A stretch of DNA of 64,000 bases, taken from NCBI RefSeq assembly GCF_001922585.1, contig NZ_MRBS01000001.1:186001-250000 (forward strand), given 5' to 3'. Numbering within the stretch: position 1 is the first letter of the stretch; every line of letters begins with the position of its first letter. Positions 55,163 to 63,974 of this stretch are shown here, one piece after another. The position numbers and the translations under genes were made by a program. Source of the DNA: Pantoea sp. 1.19 (lineage in GTDB: Bacteria; Pseudomonadota; Gammaproteobacteria; Enterobacterales; Enterobacteriaceae). The notes beneath the pieces are model-generated. The model was not told where the DNA came from and did no database searches. It saw only the letters and a program-made list of their open reading frames with translations.

Positions 55163-57914
55163 GCTGATCCGCGAAGTCACCGCCGCCGCCGCAGGGCGCT
55201 GGCCTCATGTGCTGGCCGGCCTGTCTATTGACGTTCCAGACTCACCGCGCCGCCATGCCGCGTGCCCCGCTTGCGGGGGATCTGACCGGTTCCGGTTCGA
55301 TGATAACGGGCGGGGTTCACACATCTGCAACCAGTGCGGGGCTGGCGACGGGCTGGACTTAATAGCCAAGGTGAACCAGTGCGACGCTACGGAGGCGGCA
55401 AAACTCGCCGCTGACGTGATGGGTATTGATTACCGGGCAACACAATCACCCGAAGAGGCCAGCCAGAGAAAGCAGCAGGCCGAATCCATGCGCCACCGGC
55501 GCGAGCAGGAGCGCCAGAAACAGGCCGCAGACGAAGCCGAGCAGCGCCGGAATACCTTTGCCCGCCTGTTCAGTGAGCGCCTGCAAAGCAGCGCACAGGG
55601 GGAATCGGTTTACCTGTCCGGCAAAGGGCTGGCCGGGTTCACCTTCCCGATCCTGCCCGATGGGTCATTGCTCCTGACGCTGGTGGATGATTCAGGCGAG
55701 GTTGTGGCGGCGCAGAACATTACTCCACGCGGAGAAAAGCGACTTCTGACCGGTTCGGCAAAGCGCGGGGCATATCACGCCGTCAACGCAACGGCAGCGC
55801 CGGAGAGCGTCTTAATTGCCGAAGGGCTGGCGACGGCCTTGTCCATTCACCTGATGCGACCTGACGCGCTGACCGTGGCGGCGGTTGACGCGGGCAACCT
55901 GCTGCCCGTGGCTGAGGTTATGCGCCGCAGATACCCGGACGCGCAGATCGTCATTGCCGGGGATAACGATTATCACGACGACGAACAACCGAATACCGGG
56001 AAGTTGGCAGCAGAGAAAGCCGCGCAGCGCGTTTCCGGTTCGGTATCAATCCCGCCGGGAGAGCAGAAATTCGACTGGGACGACTACCGCCAGCAGTTCG
56101 GTACAGAAGCCGCCAGAGCGGCGCTCAGGGATTCGATTTATCAGCCGGAGGGCGTGCAGGTGAAACCACAGTTACAGGCGATTGATGGCGGTAAGGTTAC
56201 GGTAAGGGATGAAGCATCCGACCCGCTGAAGCCGCGCATTGAGAGCCGCGCCGATGGGGTTTTCTGGATAACGCCAAAGGTTGATAAGGATTCAGGCGAG
56301 ATAATCAATAACGAGAGCTGGTTATGCTCACCGCTGGAGGTTATCGGTACCGGAAGGGACGATAAAGACCAGTATCTGATTGTGTCCTGGCTGGCGTTCG
56401 GCGCTGATTCACAGACGACGGCAGCGATCCCGCTGGCAGATATTGGCGAGCGTGAGGGCTGGAAAAGGTTGAAAGCTGGTGGCGTGAACGTCACCACGAA
56501 AAACGCGCTACGGGCAACGCTGGCCGACTGGCTGCAAAGAAGTGGAAGCCGCGAGCTGTGGCGCGTGGCCGACGCGACGGGATGGCAGTCTGGCGCATAT
56601 ATCATGCCCGACGGCGACGTTATCGGGCAGCCTGAGCGCCCCGTGCTGTTCAACGGCAGAAGTTCAGCCGCTGCCGGCTACAGGGTCAAAGGCTCAGCAG
56701 AGAGCTGGCGTGATTCAGTTGCCCGGCTGTCGTATGGCAATTATTCGATGATGACCGCCGTCGCCGCCGCGCTGGCCGCACCATTGATCGGACTGGCAGA
56801 GCGAGACGGGTTCGGCATCCACTTTTACGAACAGTCGAGCGCGGGGAAGACCACCACGCAGAACGTGGCCAGCAGCCTCTACGGCAATCCCGACGCACTT
56901 CGCCTGACGTGGTACGGGACGGCGCTGGGGCTGATAAACGAGGCCGCCGCCCACAACGACGGCCTGATGCCGCTGGATGAAGTCGGGCAGGGTTCAGATC
57001 CGGTCAGCGTTTCACAATCCGCATATGCGCTTTTTAACGGCGTTGGCAAGCTACAGGGCGCGAAAGAGGGAGGGAACCGGGACTTAAAACGCTGGCGAAC
57101 TATCGCTATCAGTACCGGTGAAATGGACATGGAAACATTCATCGCCACTTCAGGCAGGCAGACCAAAGCGGGCCAGCTTGTCCGGCTCCTGAACATCCCC
57201 ATGACTAAGGCGGTCAATTTCCACGGGTACAAATCGGGTAAAGACCACGCTGACGCGCTGAAATTCGCCTGGCAGAAAAACCACGGGGCAGCCGGCAGGG
57301 CATGGGTGAAGTTACTGGCGGGCGACAAAGACAAAGCGGCCAGAACTGTTCGTGAGTGTGAGGAACGCTGGCGCAGCCTGATTCCCGCAGACTATGGGGA
57401 GCAGGTACACCGCGTCGGCGGCAGGTTCGCCATTCTGGAGGCCGCTTTGCTTCTCAGCAGCGCAATCACTGGCTGGGATGCTCAGGCGTGCCGTGACGCT
57501 ATCCAGCACGCCTATAACGCATGGCTGAAAGAGTTCGGCACAGGGAACAAAGAGCACCAGCAGATCATTGAGCAGACCGAGGCTTTTCTTAATGCCTACG
57601 GCCTGAGCCGGTTCGCCCCGTTTCCCTACGATCCGGCCAGCCTGCCAATACAAAACCTTGCCGGTTATCGGCAGCGAGGGGCGCACGACGATTCACCGAT
57701 GACGTTTTTTACCCTGCCCGCGACGTTTGAGAAGGAGATCGCCAGAGGATTCAACAAGCAACAGGTTGCCCGCGTGCTCAAAGAAGCGGGGATGCTTAAT
57801 CCGCCAGCAGACGGCAGAGGCTACCAGCGAAAAACGCCAAGGATCGACGGCAGGCAAATAACCGTCTACGTCCTGCAATTTTTGCCGGAGGAAGAGGAAG
57901 GCCAGCCAGATTAA
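55149..57914 (+). CDS. Primase-helicase: zinc finger, Toprim and DUF927 helicase
   Basis: 921 aa, the replication protein of the element, comparable in role to P4 alpha. Residues about 28-65: zinc finger CPACGGSDRFRF...CNQCGAGDGLD. About 215-300: Toprim with LIAEGLATALSIH and IVIAGDNDYHDD. About 380-800: DUF927 helicase with Walker A YEQSSAGKTTTQNVAS and Walker B MPLDEVGQ. C-terminus ends in a possible winged helix (QVARVLKEAGML). Start at 55149 behind AAGGGGG. The origin iterons follow directly. Confidence 0.92.
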   Translation: MKSIELIREVTAAAAGRWPHVLAGLSIDVPDSPRRHAACPACGGSDRFRFDDNGRGSHICNQCGAGDGLDLIAKVNQCDATEAAKLAADVMGIDYRATQSPEEASQRKQQAESMRHRREQERQKQAADEAEQRRNTFARLFSERLQSSAQGESVYLSGKGLAGFTFPILPDGSLLLTLVDDSGEVVAAQNITPRGEKRLLTGSAKRGAYHAVNATAAPESVLIAEGLATALSIHLMRPDALTVAAVDAGNLLPVAEVMRRRYPDAQIVIAGDNDYHDDEQPNTGKLAAEKAAQRVSGSVSIPPGEQKFDWDDYRQQFGTEAARAALRDSIYQPEGVQVKPQLQAIDGGKVTVRDEASDPLKPRIESRADGVFWITPKVDKDSGEIINNESWLCSPLEVIGTGRDDKDQYLIVSWLAFGADSQTTAAIPLADIGEREGWKRLKAGGVNVTTKNALRATLADWLQRSGSRELWRVADATGWQSGAYIMPDGDVIGQPERPVLFNGRSSAAAGYRVKGSAESWRDSVARLSYGNYSMMTAVAAALAAPLIGLAERDGFGIHFYEQSSAGKTTTQNVASSLYGNPDALRLTWYGTALGLINEAAAHNDGLMPLDEVGQGSDPVSVSQSAYALFNGVGKLQGAKEGGNRDLKRWRTIAISTGEMDMETFIATSGRQTKAGQLVRLLNIPMTKAVNFHGYKSGKDHADALKFAWQKNHGAAGRAWVKLLAGDKDKAARTVRECEERWRSLIPADYGEQVHRVGGRFAILEAALLLSSAITGWDAQACRDAIQHAYNAWLKEFGTGNKEHQQIIEQTEAFLNAYGLSRFAPFPYDPASLPIQNLAGYRQRGAHDDSPMTFFTLPATFEKEIARGFNKQQVARVLKEAGMLNPPADGRGYQRKTPRIDGRQITVYVLQFLPEEEEGQPD

Positions 57915-57945
57915 TTCTCTTTTTTCACGTGTGAGGAATTGCTGT

Positions 57946-58197
57946 CGGTTCAGTCGGTTCATTCGGTTCAGTAGATTAATTGCTTTGATTTATAAGGTTT
58001 TTATTACTGATTCTGAACCGACGCTGAACCGAAAAATTGTCATTTTGAACCGAAAGTAAGCGAGGCGATATTTTTCTGGCTGGCAGTGAACCGAAAAAGC
58101 ATGGCGCTGAACCGACGCCAAAAAATAAGAGTCGGTTCAGCGAAACCCAGAGCTGGCGCGGGCTGCAGGGCAGTGAACCGATGAACCGAATGAACCG
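57946..58197. other. Replication origin with twelve CGGTTCA iterons
   Basis: CGGTTCA or its complement TGAACCG occurs at 57946, 57955, 57964, 58014, 58025, 58046, 58087, 58108, 58133, 58174, 58182 and 58191. An AT-rich stretch (57971-58010) lies within. No gene in 57915-58275. P4 origins also use short iterons read by the alpha protein, so this is the likely binding region of the primase-helicase. Confidence 0.8.
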
Positions 58198-58275
58198 ACA
58201 CGTTTTTGCTTATATACAGAAAAAAAGTCGAGCCGTTCACAGGCGATAAGTAAAACTAATAATCGAGGGCAAAAA

Positions 58276-58719
58276 ATGAGCGCACAGGTATCTGCATACG
58301 GGCGGCTGGTGGCCGATCCACAGATCCGCACAACAACAACCGGGAAGCATATGGCAATGGCACGGTTATCCGTGGCGCTTCCCTGCCGTACCGCACAGAA
58401 CGGCGAGGCTACGTTCTGGCTGGGCGTGGTGGCTTTCGGCAATCAGGCCGCCGCGCTGGCAAAGCACGTTAAGGGCGACATGATAAGCATTGCCGGCAAC
58501 ATGCAGCTTAACCAGTGGGCGGCTCAGGATGGAGCGCAGAAGGAGCAGCCGCAGGTTATCGCTGACAGCGTGATAAGCGCCAGGACGACGCGACCGGGAG
58601 GAAGGAAGAAAGCCAGCTATCAGGAAAGCCCACCGGCAACAGGCGCAGCGCCGGGATGGGACACGCACAACCCGCCGGATGGGTTCGATCAGCGGCCACC
58701 TTTCGACGATGATTTTTAA
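58276..58719 (+). CDS. ssb: Single-stranded DNA-binding protein
   Basis: 147 aa. OB-fold region with VSAYGRLVADPQIRTTTTGK, FWLGVVAFGNQAAALAKHVK and GDMISIAGNMQLNQW, linker, and an acidic C-terminal tip PPFDDDF that in SSB proteins recruits partners. Follows the origin, consistent with autonomous replication. Confidence 0.93.
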   Translation: MSAQVSAYGRLVADPQIRTTTTGKHMAMARLSVALPCRTAQNGEATFWLGVVAFGNQAAALAKHVKGDMISIAGNMQLNQWAAQDGAQKEQPQVIADSVISARTTRPGGRKKASYQESPPATGAAPGWDTHNPPDGFDQRPPFDDDF

Positions 58720-58811
58720 GACGTGCGGCGGGCTAAGCACCCGGCACAACCGATGCCGCCCGCCATTTTCAACACCAGCAGGCCACCAGCACCACGACAG
58801 AGGATAAGGCA

Positions 58812-59288
58812 ATGCAAACCCTGAGCATTAAGCGCAAACCAAAGGGGCTGTATTCAGCGCCAGAGAAGCCCAAAGAAACGACCGCCTCAGCACCAGGGCA
58901 AGCGGCAGCCAAACCAGCTAAAGGCGCACCAGCGAAAGCACAGACAGCGAAATCAAAGAAAACGGCGAAAGCCCGTATCAGGAAGATAAAGCGCCTGTCT
59001 GAGCACTGGCCTGAGCTGTTCAACAGGGAAGCGCCAAAGCCGCTCAAGGTGGGTATCCTGCATGATGCCATTGCCGATATTGAGGCCAGAGGGATTCAGT
59101 TCGGCACAGGCTCATTCAAGGCCGCGTTAGCCGGGTATACGCAGAGCGCCAGCTACCTGATGGCCTTATCATCTGGCGGGCAGCGTTATGACCTGACAGG
59201 CCAGCCGGCGGGTGAAGTGACAACCGAACAGCAGCAGAAAGCCACTGAGGCGCTGAATAAGCTCAAGGGGGCCGCTGATGGTGAATGA
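58812..59288 (+). CDS. ProQ/FinO-domain RNA chaperone
   Basis: 158 aa. Long Ala/Lys/Pro-rich N-terminal arm (residues about 10-62), then the ProQ/FinO core: HWPELFNREAPKPLKVGILHDAI (in part), GSFKAALAGYTQSASYLMAL, RYDLTGQPAGEV. Binds structured RNAs and helps sense-antisense pairing. Overlaps the PerC-like gene by 11 bp. Confidence 0.9.
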   Translation: MQTLSIKRKPKGLYSAPEKPKETTASAPGQAAAKPAKGAPAKAQTAKSKKTAKARIRKIKRLSEHWPELFNREAPKPLKVGILHDAIADIEARGIQFGTGSFKAALAGYTQSASYLMALSSGGQRYDLTGQPAGEVTTEQQQKATEALNKLKGAADGE

Positions 59289-59547
59289 CAAAATGGCGCA
59301 GGAACTGGAATCAAAAGGGCTGTATCGCAGAGCCGCCTCACGCTGGCTGGAAGTGTTCGACAAATGCGAGACCGAAGCCGGCAGAGAGTGGCTCAAAAAC
59401 CGGCGTAATCAGTGCCTGGCAAAGCGAGTGCGCCCCGCCGTGCTGGTCGATACCTTTGGTGATGTCACCAGAGCAGCAGGCGACACACAGCGTAGGATGG
59501 GATTAGCCAGACCGGGCGGCGAGGCGTTCAGACTCAAAGCCAAATAA
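59278..59547 (+). CDS. PerC-like regulator
   Basis: 89 aa. AQELESKGLYRRAASRWLEV then EAGREWLKNRRNQCLAKR is the layout of PerC-family proteins (A..LE..GLYRRAA.RWL). PerC activates horizontally acquired promoters in pathogenic E. coli. Target here unknown. Coupled to the ProQ-like gene. Confidence 0.78.
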   Translation: MVNDKMAQELESKGLYRRAASRWLEVFDKCETEAGREWLKNRRNQCLAKRVRPAVLVDTFGDVTRAAGDTQRRMGLARPGGEAFRLKAK

Positions 59548-59634
59548 ATGACGCTCAATCTATGGATGGTTTTTATTGCCATGGGACGCTCAGCCCAATA
59601 GGATTAGTCTCACCAATACTGACGGGATAGGGAT

Positions 59635-60174
59635 ATGAATAAAAAAAAGATAGTTTTGTTTTCAGTGGCGGCGTTGGGGTTCATAGCCTTGAGCGGGATA
59701 CTACTGGTGCCGCCCGAAAAGTCTTACGACGCTGGTATGGTTTCAGTATGTAGTGAAATTACGAAAGATAATATGAAATCACCAAGCTCATATAGATTGG
59801 GAAAATCAATAGTGGTAACAAAAGTACTCACTCAGGATGAGGCCATTTCAAGGTTGTACAAAGGAAGCGGTAGTCCTTTGAAAAAATACATCAATGATGG
59901 TTCCCTTAAAATGTATCTTTCTGATGCTTATGTAGATTATGAGGCTGAAAATTCTTTTGGAACCCTGATAAAAAACACTGCGATTTGCCAATATCAATAC
60001 CTTCAACCAACCTCTAGCCCGTCTTTCGAGATGATTCAGTATCATCTAGGAGGAAAGGTTATCGAAGGCACTGATTTACTGATTGTTTCCGGTGCTAAGG
60101 ATCATCGTATTGGCAAAAACTCAATAATCCAAAAAATGAGATATATACATTACAAAATAAGTGGGATTTTTTGA
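59635..60174 (+). CDS. Membrane-anchored or exported cargo protein, 179 aa
   Basis: N-terminal signal anchor (KIVLFSVAALGFIALSGILL), then a soluble part with VSVCSEITKDNMKSPSSYRL and a second cysteine (AICQYQYL). AT-rich, unlike the genes on either side, so probably a separate acquisition. GGGATAGGGAT precedes the ATG. Ends in a terminator at 60182. No family recognised. Confidence 0.68.
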   Translation: MNKKKIVLFSVAALGFIALSGILLVPPEKSYDAGMVSVCSEITKDNMKSPSSYRLGKSIVVTKVLTQDEAISRLYKGSGSPLKKYINDGSLKMYLSDAYVDYEAENSFGTLIKNTAICQYQYLQPTSSPSFEMIQYHLGGKVIEGTDLLIVSGAKDHRIGKNSIIQKMRYIHYKISGIF

Positions 60175-60181
60175 GCATAGT

Positions 60182-60206
60182 AACCTCGTTTCGGCGAGGT
60201 TTTTTA
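60182..60206 (+). terminator. Rho-independent terminator
   Basis: AACCTCG-TTT-CGGCGAGGTT (CCTCG/CGAGG stem) followed by TTTT. It isolates the LexA-controlled operon that follows. Confidence 0.85.
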
Positions 60207-60296
60207 TAAACAAAATATTCGATCAAAACGATCAAATTAACGTTTCATAAATCGGCATGAATCACTCCACTATTTCAGTAATTGCAATTATAATTA

Positions 60297-60312
60297 CTGT
60301 ATAAAATAACAG
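60297..60312 (+). promoter_or_regulatory. LexA (SOS) box before the tape measure operon
   Basis: CTGTATAAAATAACAG, i.e. CTGT-N8-ACAG, preceded by TA and followed by GA. It ends 9 bp before the ATG at 60322. Suggests induction by DNA damage, together with helper prophages. Confidence 0.75.
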
Positions 60313-60321
60313 GAGGTGTCC

Positions 60322-60498
60322 ATGATCCAGCAGCCAACCGTCAAACCCGTACTGATGCGGGTTGAACAAATCGAAGCCCTAAGAAAAATTCAAGAACAGG
60401 AACGCGCTAAATCACCATTAGGCGTGGCTCCAACTATTCACGTTATCGCTCGCGGCCTGATGGATAAAGCATTTGCCCAACTGGATCAGGAGGCGTGA
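60322..60498 (+). CDS. Small RHH-like protein at head of SOS operon, 58 aa
   Basis: ATG 60322 behind AGGAGG. KPVLMRVEQIEALRKIQEQE then PTIHVIARGLMDKAFAQLD could form a ribbon-helix-helix dimer (strand, helix, helix), as in small repressors. Starting from the GTG at 60316 would place the start inside the ribosome site. Possibly regulates the operon. Confidence 0.6.
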   Translation: MIQQPTVKPVLMRVEQIEALRKIQEQERAKSPLGVAPTIHVIARGLMDKAFAQLDQEA

Positions 60499-60824
60499 TG
60501 GAACGGCTACAGCGCCTGGCTGAAACTATCGCAGAAACATACATCCGTGACCGAATCCGGGAGCATGGCAACGCACAGTTCACCCATAACGGTAAAACCG
60601 GTGAGACGCGCCGCGAATTGCTGGCGTCGGGGCTGGTTGATAACTGCGTTTATGCTGCCCGCAGCAGCGGCAAGGCTGATTATGAACGTGAGGCATACAC
60701 CATGCTGATGGAGATGATTTCTCTGAGCGGCAGGGAGTACCAGGTAACAAACCACGGGCTGAACGTGATCGAAACTATGCACCGCGTCGCGCTGGCTAAA
60801 AGCTCGCCTCGCGTCAGTCATTAA
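60498..60824 (+). CDS. Hypothetical protein in SOS operon, 108 aa
   Basis: ATG overlaps the upstream stop (TGATG). LAETIAETYIRDRIREHGNA, GKTGETRRELLASGLVDNCV. Mixed-charge helical protein; no motif recognised. Nine bases before the tape measure gene. Confidence 0.6.
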   Translation: MERLQRLAETIAETYIRDRIREHGNAQFTHNGKTGETRRELLASGLVDNCVYAARSSGKADYEREAYTMLMEMISLSGREYQVTNHGLNVIETMHRVALAKSSPRVSH

Positions 60825-60833
60825 GGGGGATGA

Positions 60834-63800
60834 ATGGATGGCACCAAATTAGGGGGCTTCTATTACGAAGTTGATCTAGAGCTTGAGAGGGCGCTTGAAA
60901 AGGCGGCAAAGCTCGATAACACACTTGATGGCATGGGTGAATCCGCTGTTAAAGCGGGCAAGCAGATCAATGTCGCAGAGCGCTCAATGTCATCGCTTTC
61001 CCGCGTGGCCACTGCGATTACCGCTGCCCTGTCAGTTCAGCAAGTCGCCGCCTATGCCGATGCCTGGGCAAACGTTAACAACAAACTGGCTAACGCTGTC
61101 AGGCCGGGAGAGCAGTTGGCTTCTGTTACTGAGCGCGTTTTCAATATTACACAGCAAACCCGCTCAAGCCTCGACGCCACTGCGTCACTGTATGCCCGAT
61201 TAGAGCGAGCGACCCGGCAGTATGGAACCAGCGCAGACGATCTCGCCAAGCTCACCACCATCATTAACCAGGGATTTGTGGTATCGGGCGCTACCGCACA
61301 GGAAGCTGAAAACGCCATTATCCAGCTCTCGCAAGGTTTAGCCTCTGGCGCACTGCGTGGTGAAGAATTTAACTCAGTGAACGAGCAGGGGAACCGCCTT
61401 ATCGTAGCGCTTGCTGATTCAATGGGCGTCACCATAGGCCAGATGCGTAATATGGCGGCACAGGGCAAGCTGACCACTGATGTTGTGGTTAATGGCCTGT
61501 TATCCCAAGGATCTAGCATCGGACAGGAATTCGCCAGGACTACAGCAACAATCGGCCAATCCCTTGAGGTGGCTGGAAATAACATCACACGATTCGTTGG
61601 TTCGTCTGCGACGGTGAAGACAGCAGTGGCTGTATTTAACAGCGCAGTGATCACCCTTTCTGAAAACTTAGAACTTGTATCAACAGCCATTCTGGCTGTT
61701 AGTGCGGTAATGGGGTCCAGATATGTTGGTGCGCTGGCAGCAGCAACAGCTGGGCAAATAGCCAATGCCGCCGCTGCTTATCGTGCGGCAGCAGCTCAGG
61801 GGGCAATGTCAGCAGCCGCAGCCGGGGCGAGGAGTATGCTTGCCTTAATTGGTGGCCCCGCAGGCGCGGCCACACTGGCAGCGGCAGCAATATTCTATTT
61901 CTACCAGAAGGCTCAGCAGGCAAAACAGGAAAGCATCGACTTTGCCGATAAGCTAGATGCTGTCATCTCCAAGATGAAGGAGATGAACCAGACTCAGATT
62001 TCCGCAGAGATAGCGAAAGCGCAGCAATCAATCATCGACCAGAAAGACGCAATCAGCGAGCTGCGAGGCGAACTGGCAGCGCTGGAGCAAAAGAAAACAT
62101 TTATCGAGCAGGCCGCCCGCATCCGCGGTGCTGCCGCTGTTTCCGCAGATTATGAGCAGGTACAGCGTGATATAGCTATTCAGGCCGGCAGGGTAGACGC
62201 AGCAGAAAACAAACTTAGCCAGACAGTGAGTAAGACGGGCTTATTGCGCGCTCAGTTGAATGGCAATCTTGCCCAAGGCATTGACCTGCTTAAGCGTGAT
62301 GGGGATCAGGCTGGTTTAGCAAGCGGATTGATGAACCAATTTGGAAATGCCATCAATTTTGCTTCCAGAGCCAAAGAAACATTCAACTCCACTAGCCTGA
62401 TTGTCAGCAGGCCTAAAGACATTCAGGACTATCTCGACAACCAGCAGGAACAAATTGACCTGCAAAGTGAGTTTAACGAGAAGAAACGTGCCCAGCTCAA
62501 GGCTGAAATGGAGATTCGCAATCTTGCCAAAAAGGACGGCAGCCCCGACTCCGACCAGATAGAACGTGATGTTCAGCTGGCACGCGCAAGGGCCGGTGTA
62601 GCGTTCGACCAGCAGAAAGCAGAAGAAAATCGCCGGAAAGCCCAGCAGCAAAGCGAGCAGCAAGATAAGCGGTCAGCCTCTTCGGCAGAATCTGTATCGC
62701 AGAAGCTGGAAAGCCTGCGTCAGCAATCCGAATTATCAGCAGATTCTACACATGAAATGAGCCGGTCTCAGGCCGTTCTCCAGGCTCAGTTGTCACTGGG
62801 CAAAGGGGCCACTCAGGAGCAAATTGCGCTGGCCGGTAAGTATCGTGGAGAGATATGGGATACGTCCGCAGCAATCCGCGCTCAGGTTGCTGCTATGAAG
62901 TTAATTCCCGAGCAGGCAGAGAACACCCGCTATAAGCAGGATGTCGCTGACCTCAAAACGGCGCTGGAGCAAAAGACCATCACTCAGCAGCAACATGACG
63001 CAGTCGCCGAGCAGATGGAGCAGCAACACCAGGTGAACTTAGCCAAAATCATGGCGACGCAGAACACTGTGGTTAGCCCGCTTCAGGAAGCTCAAGGGGC
63101 TATAGATCCGGTTCAGGCTCTGGCCAATGAAAACGCGAAAAAGTTAGAACTGATAAAGCAGTTTGAAACAGAAAAGGGACAAATTACCCTCAATGGCCTG
63201 GCATTAATGAATGCTGCCAACACTCAGTACGAACAGCAGCGCATAGCGGCTCAGTGGGAGGTTTACCGCAACCAGAGCGCCGCTAATAGCCTTCTGGCTG
63301 ACGCGGTTGACTCTCTTCAGGGTGGCGCGACTAATGCCATTACCGGCCTTCTGAATGGCACTCAGAGACTCAGTGAGGCATTCGCCAACATCGGCACCAC
63401 AATCCTGAATAGTGTGGTCAGTGGTCTGGTAGAGATGGGCCTGCAGTATGTGAAAAACATGCTCATGGGACAGACAGCAGCATCAGCAGCGCTTGGGGCA
63501 ACAGCAACGCAGGCAACAGCCGCAGCAGGGATGTGGGGGCCGGCAGCAGTGAGCGCATCGATCGCCACCATGGGAACCGCTTCAACCGTAGGCACAACAG
63601 CCTATTCAACAGCGTTGATGGCTTCTAAAGGTTTAGCTGTGGCCGGTGCGCGTGAGCACGGCGGCCCAGTCAACGCCAACAGCATGTATCGCGTAGGCGA
63701 GGGCGGCAAGCCGGAGATCTTTAAAGCCAGTAACGGCAGCCAGTACATGATTCCCGGTGATAACGGCAAGGTTATCAGTAACCGTGATTTGTCCGGCGCT

Positions 63801-63974
63801 GGTGGTGGGAACGTAATTCATCAAGAGGTCAATTTCCATATAACCACAACCGGAGGAATTGACGCCGCTACTCAAAAACAGCTGGCCGGCATGATGAAGC
63901 AAGTCGCACTCTTCCAAATGAAAGAGGAAAGCACTCGCGGAGGCGGGATGCTCCAGCCACGTCAGAAAAAATAA
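60834..63974 (+). CDS. Tape measure protein of the P4-like element
   Basis: 1046 aa, complete, behind AAGGGGGA. N-terminal tape measure domain with VQQVAAYADAWANVNNKLAN, QYGTSADDLAKLTTIINQGF and GALRGEEFNSVNEQGNRLIV. Hydrophobic Ala/Gly segments (about 300-360), a long coiled-coil middle (about 380-800), and a lambda-gpH-like C-terminus (IGTTILNSVVSGLVEMGLQY; later EHGGPVNANSMYRVGEGGKP). Only six residues shorter than the tape measure protein of the adjacent prophage but quite different in sequence. Under a LexA box. Confidence 0.92.
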   Translation: MDGTKLGGFYYEVDLELERALEKAAKLDNTLDGMGESAVKAGKQINVAERSMSSLSRVATAITAALSVQQVAAYADAWANVNNKLANAVRPGEQLASVTERVFNITQQTRSSLDATASLYARLERATRQYGTSADDLAKLTTIINQGFVVSGATAQEAENAIIQLSQGLASGALRGEEFNSVNEQGNRLIVALADSMGVTIGQMRNMAAQGKLTTDVVVNGLLSQGSSIGQEFARTTATIGQSLEVAGNNITRFVGSSATVKTAVAVFNSAVITLSENLELVSTAILAVSAVMGSRYVGALAAATAGQIANAAAAYRAAAAQGAMSAAAAGARSMLALIGGPAGAATLAAAAIFYFYQKAQQAKQESIDFADKLDAVISKMKEMNQTQISAEIAKAQQSIIDQKDAISELRGELAALEQKKTFIEQAARIRGAAAVSADYEQVQRDIAIQAGRVDAAENKLSQTVSKTGLLRAQLNGNLAQGIDLLKRDGDQAGLASGLMNQFGNAINFASRAKETFNSTSLIVSRPKDIQDYLDNQQEQIDLQSEFNEKKRAQLKAEMEIRNLAKKDGSPDSDQIERDVQLARARAGVAFDQQKAEENRRKAQQQSEQQDKRSASSAESVSQKLESLRQQSELSADSTHEMSRSQAVLQAQLSLGKGATQEQIALAGKYRGEIWDTSAAIRAQVAAMKLIPEQAENTRYKQDVADLKTALEQKTITQQQHDAVAEQMEQQHQVNLAKIMATQNTVVSPLQEAQGAIDPVQALANENAKKLELIKQFETEKGQITLNGLALMNAANTQYEQQRIAAQWEVYRNQSAANSLLADAVDSLQGGATNAITGLLNGTQRLSEAFANIGTTILNSVVSGLVEMGLQYVKNMLMGQTAASAALGATATQATAAAGMWGPAAVSASIATMGTASTVGTTAYSTALMASKGLAVAGAREHGGPVNANSMYRVGEGGKPEIFKASNGSQYMIPGDNGKVISNRDLSGAGGGNVIHQEVNFHITTTGGIDAATQKQLAGMMKQVALFQMKEESTRGGGMLQPRQKK

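Noticed and set aside
61052..61765. Minus-strand frame of 237 codons opposite the tape measure gene
   Set aside because: Shadow of the plus-strand gene without a ribosome site or known pattern.
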